Positions 1-7,694 of a stretch of 64,000 nucleotides of DNA are shown here, in pieces. Position 1 is the stretch's first letter. Each line of letters opens with the position of its first letter. The DNA lies in assembly GCF_016458275.1 (NCBI RefSeq), contig NZ_JAEMHM010000001.1, positions 1 through 64,000 on the forward strand. The letters are read 5' to 3'. The translations under genes were made by a program, and so were the position numbers. The stretch is from Geomesophilobacter sediminis (lineage in GTDB: Bacteria; Desulfobacterota; Desulfuromonadia; Geobacterales; Geobacteraceae). Under the pieces are notes generated by a model. The model was not told the origin of the DNA. It made no database searches and was given only the letters and a program-made list of their open reading frames with translations.

Positions 1-1
1 C

Positions 2-64
2 TTCTACGCAGACGTCAAGAAAAAAATGACTGTACTGAACAACTTTTTTAAAGCAAAAAGCTAA
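2..64 (+). CDS. 3' end of a truncated gene, possibly dnaE
   Basis: An open frame runs in from the left edge and ends with TAA, giving the last 20 residues FYADVKKKMTVLNNFFKAKS. The tail is lysine-rich and hydrophilic. In Geobacter relatives dnaE (DNA polymerase III alpha subunit) often lies directly upstream of accA, so this could be its C-terminus. That is inference from gene order; 20 residues do not identify the family. Confidence 0.4.
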   Translation, partial: FYADVKKKMTVLNNFFKAKS

Positions 65-65
65 C

Positions 66-127
66 CGGACAACACTGGGATTTAGGGGGATTTGCCTCTC
101 CCCACCAGCCCCCCTTTGGGGGAAGAT
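66..127. repeat. C-rich/G-rich inverted repeat (family B)
   Basis: Runs of G (from about 84) face runs of C and G (109-122, CCCCCCTTTGGGGG). This is the first of several copies of a short element with core CCCCCTTTGnCAAAGGGGG, also seen near 5951, 6010, 6947, 15784 and 16372. It lies between the truncated gene and accA. Confidence 0.5.
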
Positions 128-231
128 AAGTCTTTGTGACGAATCCATTCTTCCGTGTGATCCACGGACGAATTTTTTTATCCCGTCGCGATCCCGACGG
201 TCATCACCTGCAATATAAGGAGTGAAGATAT

Positions 232-1194
232 ATGGCGCAAAACAACCAGAGTTACCTGGAGTTTGAGAAGCCGATTGCCGAGCTGGAGAAAAAGATCCAG
301 GAACTCCTCTCGTTCTCGACCGACGGGGTCGACCTGAAAAACGAGGTGAGCAAGCTTGAGAAGAAAGCGGAGCAGATGCGCGCCGAGCTCTTTTCCAACC
401 TGAATCGCTGGCAGACCGCCCAGGTCGCGCGCCACATCAACCGTCCCTTCACCCTCGACTACATTCAGCACATCTTCACCGATTTCGTCGAGCTGCACGG
501 CGACCGAAACTTCGGCGACGACCACGCGATCGTCGGCGGCCTCGCCCGCATGGACGGCGAGCCGGTGATGGTGATCGGCCACCAGAAGGGGCGCGACACC
601 AAGGAGAAGGTATTCCGCAACTTCGGCATGCCCAACCCGGAAGGGTATCGCAAGGCGCTGCGCCTCATGGAGATGGCCGAGCGCTTCAAGCTCCCGATCA
701 TCACCTTCGTCGACACTCCGGGCGCGTTCCCGGGAATCGGCGCCGAGGAGCGGGGCCAGGCCGAGGCGATCGCCCGCAACTTGCGCGAGATGGCGCGGCT
801 GACCGTGCCCATCATCGTGGTCATCACCGGTGAAGGCGGCTCCGGCGGGGCGCTCGCCATCGCCGTCGGCGACCGCGTCCTGATGCTCGAGCACTCCGTC
901 TACGCCGTCATCTCTCCGGAAGGGTGCGCCGCGATCCTCTGGTCCGACGGGACCAAGGGAGCCCAGGCCGCCGAGGCGCTGAAGTTGACCGCAACCGACA
1001 TCAAGGAGCTCGAAGTCATCGACGAGATCGTGCCCGAGCCGGTCGGCGGCGCCCACCGGGACCACAAGGCGATGGCCGACAACCTGCACGAGGCCCTGGC
1101 GAGGAACCTGAAAGAGCTGAAGAAGCTCAGCGAGCCGGACCTCATCGAGGCCCGCTACCAGAAATTCCGGAAGATGTCGCGGTTCATCGAGTAG
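232..1194 (+). CDS. accA: Acetyl-CoA carboxylase carboxyltransferase subunit alpha
   Basis: This is the alpha subunit of the carboxyltransferase of acetyl-CoA carboxylase. With AccD it moves carboxyl from carboxybiotin to acetyl-CoA, giving malonyl-CoA for cytoplasmic fatty acid synthesis. The 320-residue length matches the family (about 320). A charged helical N-terminus (residues 1-75) precedes the crotonase-fold core. [18 protein letters not shown] and the glycine-rich stretch [20 protein letters not shown] are family hallmarks for acyl-CoA binding and the oxyanion hole. The ATG follows an AAGGAG site at good spacing. The gene appears to stand alone and ends at a strong hairpin 27 bases downstream; the accD partner is not in this window. 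Confidence 0.97.
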   Translation: MAQNNQSYLEFEKPIAELEKKIQELLSFSTDGVDLKNEVSKLEKKAEQMRAELFSNLNRWQTAQVARHINRPFTLDYIQHIFTDFVELHGDRNFGDDHAIVGGLARMDGEPVMVIGHQKGRDTKEKVFRNFGMPNPEGYRKALRLMEMAERFKLPIITFVDTPGAFPGIGAEERGQAEAIARNLREMARLTVPIIVVITGEGGSGGALAIAVGDRVLMLEHSVYAVISPEGCAAILWSDGTKGAQAAEALKLTATDIKELEVIDEIVPEPVGGAHRDHKAMADNLHEALARNLKELKKLSEPDLIEARYQKFRKMSRFIE

Positions 1195-1220
1195 TCGTGG
1201 TTTCCATAACAGGAAAAAAA

Positions 1221-1258
1221 GAAGGCCATGGAGCAGCCAACTCCATGGCCTTCTTCCT
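1221..1258. terminator. Bidirectional rho-independent terminator after accA
   Basis: A perfect 13-bp stem (GAAGGCCATGGAG, 1221-1233, with its complement at 1241-1253) and a 7-base loop are preceded by seven A residues (1214-1220) and followed by a T-rich stretch. It could also stop transcription from the opposite strand, where a convergent gene lies. Confidence 0.85.
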
Positions 1259-1370
1259 TAGTATCTTCTCGTTCCCAACGGTCCACTTTGAGAACAGCTC
1301 CGCCTCCGAAGCTCCAGTTTCGTCAAATCCTGCGGAGGTGTCGAGAATTAGTACACTGCCGCCCCTTGAA

Positions 1371-2006
1371 TCACTTTACCCGATGCCGGCGACTCATGAG
1401 CAACCCGACCAGGCCCGCCCCGACCAGAAGAAAGCTCCCCGGCTCCGGAACCGGCACGACCGGTATGGCGCCGGTTCCGTTGGGGGAGGTTCCCTGCTTG
1501 GTAAAGGTGAAGTCGTCCATGACGAACTGATGCCGGGGGAGGTTTCCGCTGTCGAAGCTGAGGGTGTCGATGCCCAGAAACTCAAGATCGAAGTGGGCGG
1601 GACTTTCGGTGGTCAGGGTGATGGTCCGGTCGTACAGAATTTGTCCCGCCTTCAGACCTTTGATGTCTAAGGTCAGCCCATCGATTCTCGCCGCGGTAAA
1701 AGATGCTCCCATGAAGTCAAAAAGGCCGCCTGCCATGGACGCCGACATGCCAAACCCGTTGTACACAGCATTGGTCCCGCTGACCACGCCACGTTCGTAA
1801 CCGGTATCTGCATAGGATTTGGAGTCCTTGGTGAAGACATAGAGGTTGTCCCAGTTGAATCCACCATATCCCACCGCTAATGGTGCGTAGCTTGAGGCGG
1901 GCGGTGGGGCGTCCGGATTCAGGTAAATATCGTCGAAGTTCAACGTGGTGGCGTTTGCTGTTCCGATAGATGTCATCAGTAGAATTATTGCCAGAAGCTT
2001 CTTCAT
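1371..2006 (-). CDS. PEP-CTERM sorting-domain protein
   Basis: A secreted protein of 211 residues. The N-terminus MKKLLAIILLMTSIGTANA is a clear signal peptide. The C-terminus carries VPEPGSFLLVGAGLVGLL followed by SRRHRVK, the PEP motif, membrane segment and basic tail of the PEP-CTERM/exosortase sorting signal. Exosortase is known to cut such tails, and the systems go with exopolysaccharide export. The middle (residues 25-185) is a beta-rich, low-cysteine region of the type often given no function. The ATG at 2006 has GATGAGG upstream; an in-frame start 19 codons earlier would lie inside the promoter described below. No exosortase gene is visible in the window. Confidence 0.85.
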   Translation of the reverse strand: MKKLLAIILLMTSIGTANATTLNFDDIYLNPDAPPPASSYAPLAVGYGGFNWDNLYVFTKDSKSYADTGYERGVVSGTNAVYNGFGMSASMAGGLFDFMGASFTAARIDGLTLDIKGLKAGQILYDRTITLTTESPAHFDLEFLGIDTLSFDSGNLPRHQFVMDDFTFTKQGTSPNGTGAIPVVPVPEPGSFLLVGAGLVGLLMSRRHRVK

Positions 2007-2046
2007 ATAAACCTCATCATTTGGAGTATAAACTTTGAGCTTTTGT

Positions 2047-2062
2047 GGCAAATACAGTGCCA
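2047..2062 (-). promoter_or_regulatory. Sigma-54 promoter of the PEP-CTERM gene
   Basis: Read on the minus strand the sequence is TGGCAC-TGTAT-TTGCC, an exact match to the sigma-54 -24/-12 consensus TGGCAC-N5-TTGC with correct GG-to-GC spacing. The expected start site is near 2036, giving a 30-base leader to the ATG at 2006. Sigma-54 control of PEP-CTERM genes through PrsK/PrsR-type regulators is known from other proteobacteria. Confidence 0.8.
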
Positions 2063-2183
2063 CTTGGTAAGTTCGCGGTTTTTAAGTTGTTGACATCATT
2101 GTAACAATCCAGTTTGTAATGTTTCTCGACAGGCGGTATAAGCCTGACGGCTGGTCGGCGAGGCCGCAATATGTTGATTCGGT

Positions 2184-2223
2184 CTTTTCCAGTCCTCTTG
2201 CCATCGTCCAGAGGCTGGAAAAG
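2184..2223. repeat. Long hairpin in a gene-free stretch
   Basis: CTTTTCCAG-T-CCTCT (2184-2198) pairs with AGAGG-C-TGGAAAAG (2210-2223) around an 11-base loop, with one mismatch. It lies in the 486-base gap between the PEP-CTERM gene and the next gene, where I see no convincing coding frame. There is no T-run, so it is not a standard terminator. A weaker inverted pair, GGTCACG/CGTGACC, occurs at about 2351-2388. Confidence 0.4.
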
Positions 2224-2492
2224 GTCGAGGTCGACCAGGTGGCACCGTCTCCTGGTTGGAGCTTGAACAGAAGAATGATGGATGCACCAAAGGAGGGAAA
2301 TGCCTGTCGGTTTTCCTTACAGGTCGACCATCGTGGCAAAGTAGTGGTAGGTCACGTTGAAAAAAGCCGCGAGGATCCCGTGACCTCCGGAACCGTTCCG
2401 CCTATCGGGGAAGCCGTTCAACGTAACGTACCATGTTGTACCCAAACTACTCATGGAGATACTGGCAGCCTGTCCCGCGCGAGGAAGCGTGC

Positions 2493-2996
2493 ATGAACAA
2501 GAAAATCATCGTAAACGACATGATGCAGCAGGGCTACGTGTACTCCCTGAGCGAGCCGGCGGGCCAGAACTTCGATCCGGAGTTCAAGCCGGAGCTGACG
2601 CCGAAAGAGATGCTGAAGCTCGGGATCTTTGGCGGGAAGTACCTGACCGACTGCCGGGACGAATTTCCTGAGGACTGGTTCACCGAGGCGAAGCTCTGTC
2701 ACGAGCGTCACGTCCCGGAGCTGAATTTTTTCGGGGTGAACGCATCGAAGCCGCTTTCTTATTGGATAGCGAAGGGCTGGATCTACCACGAGGACCCGCG
2801 CGGTTGGTTCCAATGGTACTGCCGCTATTACCTGGGAAGACGGTGCGCCGACGACCAGCGCCAGATCAAGAGATGGAAGGCGATGCGCCGTCACATCGCG
2901 CAGCTGAAAAAGAATTGCCCTAAAGGCGACCTCTCCTGCCGCCGGAAACAAAGACAGGCCCTGCTCCACTGGGCCTACGACAGCAGGAAGATATAG
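2493..2996 (+). CDS. Conserved hypothetical protein, basic and tryptophan-rich
   Basis: A 167-residue cytoplasmic protein with no signal peptide or membrane segment. It is rich in W, Y, K and R, with aromatic clusters such as GWFQWYCRYYLGRR (about residues 108-121) and a basic C-terminal helix (RRHIAQLKKNCP, then SCRRKQRQ). The composition suggests nucleic-acid binding, but that is inference only. I chose the ATG at 2493 (MNKKIIVND); an in-frame ATG at 2433 would add 20 residues of unconvincing sequence. I believe homologues occur in other Geobacter-type genomes but cannot check. It stands alone, followed by a repeat region. Confidence 0.7.
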   Translation: MNKKIIVNDMMQQGYVYSLSEPAGQNFDPEFKPELTPKEMLKLGIFGGKYLTDCRDEFPEDWFTEAKLCHERHVPELNFFGVNASKPLSYWIAKGWIYHEDPRGWFQWYCRYYLGRRCADDQRQIKRWKAMRRHIAQLKKNCPKGDLSCRRKQRQALLHWAYDSRKI

Positions 2997-3021
2997 ATCG
3001 TACCGCTGAGAGCGCCTTTTT

Positions 3022-3165
3022 CTGTGGGAGCGCATTTCCTGGCGCGATTCGCCGCAGGCGGTGACCGCGGTTGCGGTTATTGGCGCCGGGAAAGGCGCTC
3101 CCACAGGGGATGCAGCCTACCTTGCCTTAAGAGACCCGATCGCGACAGGAATGTCGCTCCTACTG
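3022..3165. repeat. Palindromic intergenic repeats, family A (two units)
   Basis: The first unit (3022-3106) opens with CTGTGGGAGCGCATTTCC and closes with GGAAAGGCGCTCCCACAG, so its ends are inverted copies. The second (3138-3165) is GATCGCGACAGGAATGTCGC plus CTCCTAC. Related elements occur near 6890, 13431, 15817, 16787, 22843 and 27898, always between genes. This fills most of the 369-base gap before the pseudouridine synthase; nothing else is seen there. Confidence 0.7.
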
Positions 3166-3365
3166 TGTTAGCCCTCCTCATTCGCGTGTTCTTGCCCCTG
3201 TGAAACGGCGCCGGCCCGAGGCTCAGGCAGTCATTTGTTGCGGCTTGACTGATCGCTGTGTTATGACTGAGTGTTGCCGGCAGATCCTGCTGGCGTCACC
3301 AAGCCAATCAACCTTTAACAAAAAACGCCGAACGTCCTACGACGGACGGTTTCTAGGAGTCTCTC

Positions 3366-4541
3366 GTGCAGGAACGTTTGCAGAAAATACTCTCCCAGGC
3401 GGGGATCTCGTCGCGCCGCGAAGCGGAAGGGATCATCTTGGACGGCCGGGTGGCGGTCAACGGTATGGTGGTGACCGAACTGGGCACCAAGGCTGACCCC
3501 GATAACGACATGATCACCGTCGACGGCAAGGCGGTCACCATCGCCGAGCACCGGGTCTACATCCTTCTTTACAAGCCGGTCGGCTACATGACGACGCTGA
3601 AGGACCCGGAGGGGCGCCCCATCGTGACCGACCTGCTCAAGAACAAGGTCCGGGAGCGAATCTATCCGGTGGGACGGCTGGACTACAACACGGAAGGGCT
3701 GCTGCTGCTCACCAACGACGGCGATTTTGCCAACGCCATGATGCATCCGAGCCATGAGGTCGACAAGGGATACCTGGTGCGGGTGAGCGGCAAGGTATCC
3801 GACCAGCAGATACAACAGCTTACCGACGGGGTCGAGCTCGACGACGGCAAGACCGCCCCGGCGAAGGTCTTCCCGGTGAAGGAGAGCGAGAACAATTCGT
3901 GGATCTCCATCACCATCCACGAGGGACGCTACCGCCAGGTGCGTCGGATGTGCGAGGCGGTGGGGCTGAGCGTGGTCCGGCTCAAGCGCTCCCGCTACGA
4001 TTTCCTGGAGATCGGGGAGCTGAAGCCGGGTGAGTTTCGCTACCTCTCCCCCGCCGAGGTGTTGCGGCTCAAACGGCAGACGCCGCCTCCGGCCCCGGTT
4101 CAGAAGAGACCGTTCGCGGACCGCGAAGGTGCAAAGGCAAAGCCCTCCCGCCCCTCCGTTGCCAAAGGGGGAACTCGACCGGATTCACGGGGGGAACGCA
4201 CCTCCAAAGCCAAGACTTTCGGTAAGGGAGAGGCTCCGGTCCGGCAGGGCGGCCACCCTCGCCAGGCCGAGAGATTCGAGCCGAGTGAGCCGAGCGAGCA
4301 ACGTGCCGCCGAGGCGCCGCGGAGTGGGAAGCGGTACCTGGTGGGAGAGCGGGACAAGGCCCCGGCGAGCGGTCGTCAGGAGCGCCGGACGGAAGGAAAG
4401 GCTCCGTTTGCTGCCGGGCCTGCGGCTCGCCCCCAGCGCCCCGCCACGGGTCATGACCAAGGACCTGGCAGCGGACCGCGTGGCACCGGCGCCCCCGGTT
4501 CCGGTTACGGACAAAAAAAGAAGCCGCCCCGCTCGAAGTAG
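3366..4541 (+). CDS. rluB: 23S rRNA pseudouridine synthase, RluB/RsuA family
   Basis: Isomerises a specific uridine of large-subunit rRNA to pseudouridine. Residues 1-60 form an S4 RNA-binding domain (QERLQKILSQAGISSRREAE), followed by the catalytic domain with GRLDYNTEGLLLLTNDGD, whose Asp is the family nucleophile; EGRYRQVRRMC is the second conserved block. Roughly 140 C-terminal residues are low-complexity, rich in P, R, K, G and A, making the protein (391 aa) longer than the about 290 usual for RluB. Such tails may bind rRNA. Start is GTG after TAGGAG. RluB rather than RluE/RsuA is a judgement from the overall sequence. Confidence 0.9.
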   Translation: MQERLQKILSQAGISSRREAEGIILDGRVAVNGMVVTELGTKADPDNDMITVDGKAVTIAEHRVYILLYKPVGYMTTLKDPEGRPIVTDLLKNKVRERIYPVGRLDYNTEGLLLLTNDGDFANAMMHPSHEVDKGYLVRVSGKVSDQQIQQLTDGVELDDGKTAPAKVFPVKESENNSWISITIHEGRYRQVRRMCEAVGLSVVRLKRSRYDFLEIGELKPGEFRYLSPAEVLRLKRQTPPPAPVQKRPFADREGAKAKPSRPSVAKGGTRPDSRGERTSKAKTFGKGEAPVRQGGHPRQAERFEPSEPSEQRAAEAPRSGKRYLVGERDKAPASGRQERRTEGKAPFAAGPAARPQRPATGHDQGPGSGPRGTGAPGSGYGQKKKPPRSK

Positions 4542-4550
4542 GACGGCTTC
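4513..4550 (-). terminator. Terminator of the MucR/Ros-like gene
   Basis: On the minus strand the arms GAAGCCGTCC and GGCGGCTTC form a hairpin followed by seven T residues (4519 to 4513). It sits just after the minus-strand stop at 4575 and overlaps the last codons of the convergent pseudouridine synthase gene. Confidence 0.7.
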
Positions 4551-4574
4551 ATCACCCGTTGTCGCCGCTGAGCA

Positions 4575-5060
4575 CTACATGTGTACGGTGCGTGCCCCCT
4601 TGACCCGTTTCTCCCCGCCGCCGCGGGCGAGCAGTTTCTCCGCCCGTACTGCCCGTGCTTTGGCAAGATTGTCGGCGAGACCTTTCTCCTGGGCCATCCG
4701 GCGGCGCGCCTCGGAGAAGTTCTTGGCGGTGAGGGCCTGGTTGCTGGGGATCCCGAATTGTTTCCGGTACGCCCCCGGCTTCATGCCGTGCACCTGGGCC
4801 AGGTGGCGGGCAAGGGTTTTCATGCCGCTTTTGCCGCAGATCATGCACATGACCTGGTCCGGCTGGAAAGCCTTCTTGAGAGGGATGGCCGGCCGGCTTC
4901 CGCCTTCTGTCACCTCGACACCCTCACCCAATTCCCCTTCCAGTTTCTGTAATGCCAAGTGTACTTTCTGCAGTTCCTGGAGCAGATCCTCGCCGGACAT
5001 CGCCGAGACCGATGCATGCGAGGAGACAATGTTGGCGGTGAGCTCAATAAGAGATGCCAT
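4575..5060 (-). CDS. MucR/Ros-family zinc-finger transcriptional regulator
   Basis: A DNA-binding regulator of 161 residues. The hallmark is CMICGKSGMKTLARHLAQVH followed by GMKPGAYRKQFGIP: the C-x2-C...H-x4-H prokaryotic zinc finger of the Ros/MucR family (about residues 72-105). The N-terminal 50 residues look helical, possibly for oligomerisation, and the C-terminus is basic (KARAVRAEKLLARGGGEKR). Known MucR/Ros proteins control exopolysaccharide or virulence genes; here the targets are unknown. The ATG at 5060 is preserved as start because GGAGGA lies 7-8 bases upstream; the alternative GTG two codons earlier would be too close. Confidence 0.9.
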   Translation of the reverse strand: MASLIELTANIVSSHASVSAMSGEDLLQELQKVHLALQKLEGELGEGVEVTEGGSRPAIPLKKAFQPDQVMCMICGKSGMKTLARHLAQVHGMKPGAYRKQFGIPSNQALTAKNFSEARRRMAQEKGLADNLAKARAVRAEKLLARGGGEKRVKGARTVHM

Positions 5061-5492
5061 GGTCACTCCTCCTTTTAGGCGTTGGTTGTTAAGCGAATTC
5101 TAATTTGTAGTATTTAACGTGAAGTGTCCACAAAAGCAAGCGATAAATGTGCGACTAGCTCGAAAAAAATTATGAGGGAAGCGGGCGCTTTTGAGTGACA
5201 AACCAATGAACGGCTAAGACAGGGAGCCGGATTTGTGACGGCAGGTAGGGTGATACAGCCGCATCCGGTGAGCATCCCGGCGGTCGCGGTAGCAGTCAGA
5301 GGCATGGAGATTGTGTGGTGCAGAGCTGCAGGAGGAGCGGCACTCCTGCCGCGATCAACGCCGCAGCTCGCCCGTTGGAAAGAATTGCTGGGGCGCCGAT
5401 ACTTAGTCGTTGCCTTTCTGCTTCGAGGTAGATACATCTTCCCCGACCGTCAGCTCCGTCTCCAGTTTTTTTCACCGGATTAAAAAAGAAGC

Positions 5493-5522
5493 TTGACTTG
5501 GCGTTCCGGCTTCTGCTATAAG
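5493..5522 (+). promoter_or_regulatory. Sigma-70 promoter of the tRNA pair
   Basis: TTGACT (5493-5498) and TATAAG (5517-5522) are separated by 18 bases, 16 bases before tRNA-Gln. The tRNA-Gly gene at 19195 has the same -35 and the same GCTATAAG box. The preceding 400 bases (5061-5490) show no other feature that I can support. Confidence 0.75.
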
Positions 5523-5538
5523 GTGGATCTACCCTTGA

Positions 5539-5613
5539 TGGGGTGTCGCCAAGCGGTAAGGCTACGGACTCTGACTCCGTCATCCCGAGGTTCGAATCCT
5601 CGCACCCCAGCCA
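5539..5613 (+). tRNA. tRNA-Gln (CTG)
   Basis: A full cloverleaf is readable: acceptor TGGGGTG pairs with CACCCCA, the anticodon loop is CTCTGAC with anticodon CTG, the T-loop is GGTTCGAATCC, and CCA is encoded (5611-5613). Length is 75 nt. Confidence 0.97.
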
Positions 5614-5672
5614 TTTACCTCTTAGTCATGGCAGGATGAGCCGCTCACCCATCCAGTCATGCAACCAGTTTC

Positions 5673-5747
5673 GGTCCCATCGTCTAGTGGTTAGGACACC
5701 GGCCTTTCACGTCGGTAACAGGGGTTCAAGTCCCCTTGGGATCACCA
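5673..5747 (+). tRNA. tRNA-Glu (TTC)
   Basis: Acceptor GGTCCCA pairs with TGGGATC, the anticodon loop is CTTTCAC with anticodon TTC, the T-arm is GGGGTTCAAGTCCCC, and CCA is encoded (5745-5747). It lies 59 bases after tRNA-Gln with no promoter between, so the two are probably co-transcribed. Confidence 0.97.
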
Positions 5748-5750
5748 AAC

Positions 5751-5784
5751 GGCAGTGCCTCGCATGAGGTGCTGCCTTTTTTTA
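5751..5784 (+). terminator. Terminator of the tRNA operon
   Basis: GGCAGTGCCTC and GAGGTGCTGCC form an 11-bp stem with two G-U pairs, followed directly by seven T residues. Confidence 0.85.
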
Positions 5785-5853
5785 TTTCCGCAGTTTCCCG
5801 GCCTCTAATTTCGGTTGCCGAAATCCACTCATTAGCATTATCATGTGGGGCTT

Positions 5854-5950
5854 CCGCCTTCGCTAAAGCTACGGCGGACGAGTCCACACCTTCATCGAAA
5901 ATACGGCGGACGAGTCTACGCCTTCAACGAAAGCTACGGCGGGATTCGAA
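5854..5950. repeat. Three degenerate direct repeats (family E)
   Basis: Units of about 31-33 bases follow CTTCGCTAAAGCTACGGCGG plus ACGAGTC: near 5856-5884, 5888-5917 and 5919-5947. They diverge too much, and have no proper spacers, to be a CRISPR array. Together with the family B repeats that follow they fill the gap before the PAP2 gene. Confidence 0.6.
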
Positions 5951-6048
5951 GTCCCCCTTAAACAAAGGGGAGATTTGTCTTTGAGTTTCCGGCCGGCTAA
6001 CACCTCAAAAGCAAATCCCCCCCAGCCCCCCGTTGTTATAGGGGGGAG
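5951..6048. repeat. Family B repeats upstream of the PAP2 gene
   Basis: Two copies: GTCCCCCTTAAACAAAGGGG (from 5951) and a C-run/G-run pair at 6016-6047 (CCCCCC...GGGGGG). Confidence 0.5.
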
Positions 6049-6072
6049 TTGGCGATCTTAAAGGAGTCGGCG

Positions 6073-6870
6073 TTGGTGCGTTCCGCAGCAGTTACTCTTC
6101 TCATTCTCAGTTGGTTCTGTTGTTCCGCTGCCTTTGCAGCCGAAACCATCTTCAACAGCACCACCGCCTGGTCCACCGAATTCTCCCGCCTGGGCGGGGA
6201 AGCAAAGACGATGGCGGCCTCCCCGGTGCAGACCTACCCGGTGGAAAGCCTCCTGGTCCTCGGGGCCGCCGGACTCACGTTTGCCTTTGACCGGGATATC
6301 CGTTCCGACCTCGTCTCGACCCGCGGGCACACCCTGGACCGGGCCACCGACGTCGGGAGCTTCGTCGGAAACCCGTACCTTCACCTCGGGGTAACCGCGG
6401 TCGCCTACGGGGCCGGTGCGCTTACCGATTCGCCGCGGGTCCTTGATCTTTCCACCAAGGTGGGGGAGGCGCTGGTCCTTACCGACGGCTCCGCCTTCAT
6501 CCTGAAGGAGGCCGTGGGGCGCGGGCGCCCCGGCACCGGGAGCACCAACGACCGGTTCCGCCCCTTTTCCTTCAAGACCGACTATGATTCGCTGCCGTCC
6601 TTGCACACGGCGAGCTCCTTCGCCATCGCCCACGTCCTGTCCCGGGAAACCGACAATCTTCCCGCGCAAATCGGGTACTATACTGCGGCCACCTTCGTCG
6701 GATTTTCCCGGCTGTACCAGGACAAGCACTGGGCGAGCGACGTGATCCTCGGGGCGGCCCTGGGCGAGCTGGCCGGCTGCGCGGTGACGAGCTTCCACGG
6801 CAAGAAGGTCGCCGTAGCGCCGACCGTCTCCGGCGGGGCGCCCGGGGTGGCGGTGATCGGGCAATTCTAG
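6073..6870 (+). CDS. PAP2-superfamily membrane or exported phosphatase
   Basis: A phosphatidic-acid-phosphatase-type enzyme, hydrolysing a phosphomonoester on a lipid or related substrate outside the cytoplasm. The three PAP2 signature blocks are present: KEAVGRGRP, PSLHTA and SRLYQDKHWASD, containing the active-site Lys, Arg, His and Asp. A signal peptide (VRSAAVTLLILSWFCCSAAFA) precedes the mature part. The closest style is the periplasmic/outer-membrane type rather than an undecaprenyl-pyrophosphatase with many helices. I take TTG 6073 or GTG 6076 as start because AAAGGAG ends at 6066; an upstream TTG at 6049 is also in frame. The substrate cannot be read from the sequence. Confidence 0.88.
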   Translation: MVRSAAVTLLILSWFCCSAAFAAETIFNSTTAWSTEFSRLGGEAKTMAASPVQTYPVESLLVLGAAGLTFAFDRDIRSDLVSTRGHTLDRATDVGSFVGNPYLHLGVTAVAYGAGALTDSPRVLDLSTKVGEALVLTDGSAFILKEAVGRGRPGTGSTNDRFRPFSFKTDYDSLPSLHTASSFAIAHVLSRETDNLPAQIGYYTAATFVGFSRLYQDKHWASDVILGAALGELAGCAVTSFHGKKVAVAPTVSGGAPGVAVIGQF

Positions 6871-6889
6871 GGCAGGGTGAGCGCACTAT

Positions 6890-6985
6890 GCTGTGGGAGC
6901 ACCATCGCAGGCGGGATTGAACCTGCCGTTACTAAGACCTTACCGGCAAATCCCCCCTGGCCCCCCTTTGTCAAAGGGGGGATGA
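6890..6985. repeat. Partial family A plus family B repeat
   Basis: CTGTGGGAGCACCATCGCAGG (from 6890) resembles the end of family A. It is followed by AAATCCCCCCTGGCCCCCC and TTTGTCAAAGGGGGGAT (6947-6982), the clearest copy of family B. Confidence 0.55.
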
Positions 6986-7016
6986 GCGGGGCTATCGTGA
7001 TACAGAAGGAGCCTAC

Positions 7017-7694
7017 ATGCTAACCGCAGTCATCTTCGATTTCGACGGCATCATCGTGGACACCGAACCCCTCCATTACAAAGCGTTCCAGGAAATCCTG
7101 GTCCCGCTCGGGCTGGGGTATTCCTGGGAAGAGTACCTGGAGACCTACATGGGCTTCGATGACCGCGATGCGTTCAAGGAGGCCTTCCGGGCCGGCGGCC
7201 AGTCGCTCTCTCCCGAGCGGTTGCAGGAGGTGATGGCGGCCAAGGCCGGGGCGTTTTTGAACATCGTGTCGAGCGGGGTGGAGCCGTATCCCGGTGTGGT
7301 GGAGCTGATCCGCAGCATCTCGGGCAACCTTCCGCTCGCCCTTTGCAGCGGCGCACTTTTGAGCGACATCGAGCCGATCCTGAAGCAGTTCGGCCTTACC
7401 GATGCCTTCGACACGCTGGTGACCGCGGACCAGGTGAGCGTGAGCAAGCCCGATCCGGAAAGCTACCGCGTGGCGCTCTCCCGGCTGCAGTCGATCTACC
7501 CCGGGCGCGTCGTCCCCGCCCAGTCCCTTGCCATCGAGGACACCCCGGCCGGCATCGCCTCCGCCACCGGCGCGGGAATGCAGGTCCTGGCCGTCACCAA
7601 CAGTTATCCCGCGGAACGGCTGACAGGCGCCCTCCGCGTGGTGGAATCCCTCGTCGGCCTCGACCTGGAGGGGCTTCGCCTGCTGGTTTGCTGA
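7017..7694 (+). CDS. HAD-superfamily hydrolase, beta-phosphoglucomutase-like
   Basis: A 225-residue cytoplasmic HAD phosphatase or phosphomutase. Motif I is FDFDGIIVDTE (nucleophile Asp8, acid/base Asp10). Residues 15-80 form the helical cap of the beta-PGM/GPH subclass. CSGA supplies the motif II serine, KPDPESY the motif III lysine and AIEDTPAG motif IV. Subfamily members include beta-phosphoglucomutase and phosphoglycolate phosphatase; the sequence alone does not choose between them. The ATG follows AAGGAG. Its stop overlaps the start of hrpB by seven bases, so the two are likely co-translated. Confidence 0.9.
   Translation: MLTAVIFDFDGIIVDTEPLHYKAFQEILVPLGLGYSWEEYLETYMGFDDRDAFKEAFRAGGQSLSPERLQEVMAAKAGAFLNIVSSGVEPYPGVVELIRSISGNLPLALCSGALLSDIEPILKQFGLTDAFDTLVTADQVSVSKPDPESYRVALSRLQSIYPGRVVPAQSLAIEDTPAGIASATGAGMQVLAVTNSYPAERLTGALRVVESLVGLDLEGLRLLVC

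Noticed and set aside
2119-2496. Plus-strand open frame of 125 codons
   Set aside because: No ribosome site, no protein-like composition, and its middle is the hairpin at 2184-2223.
5854-5950. Possible CRISPR array
   Set aside because: Only three units, strongly diverged, with no uniform spacers and no cas genes in the window.
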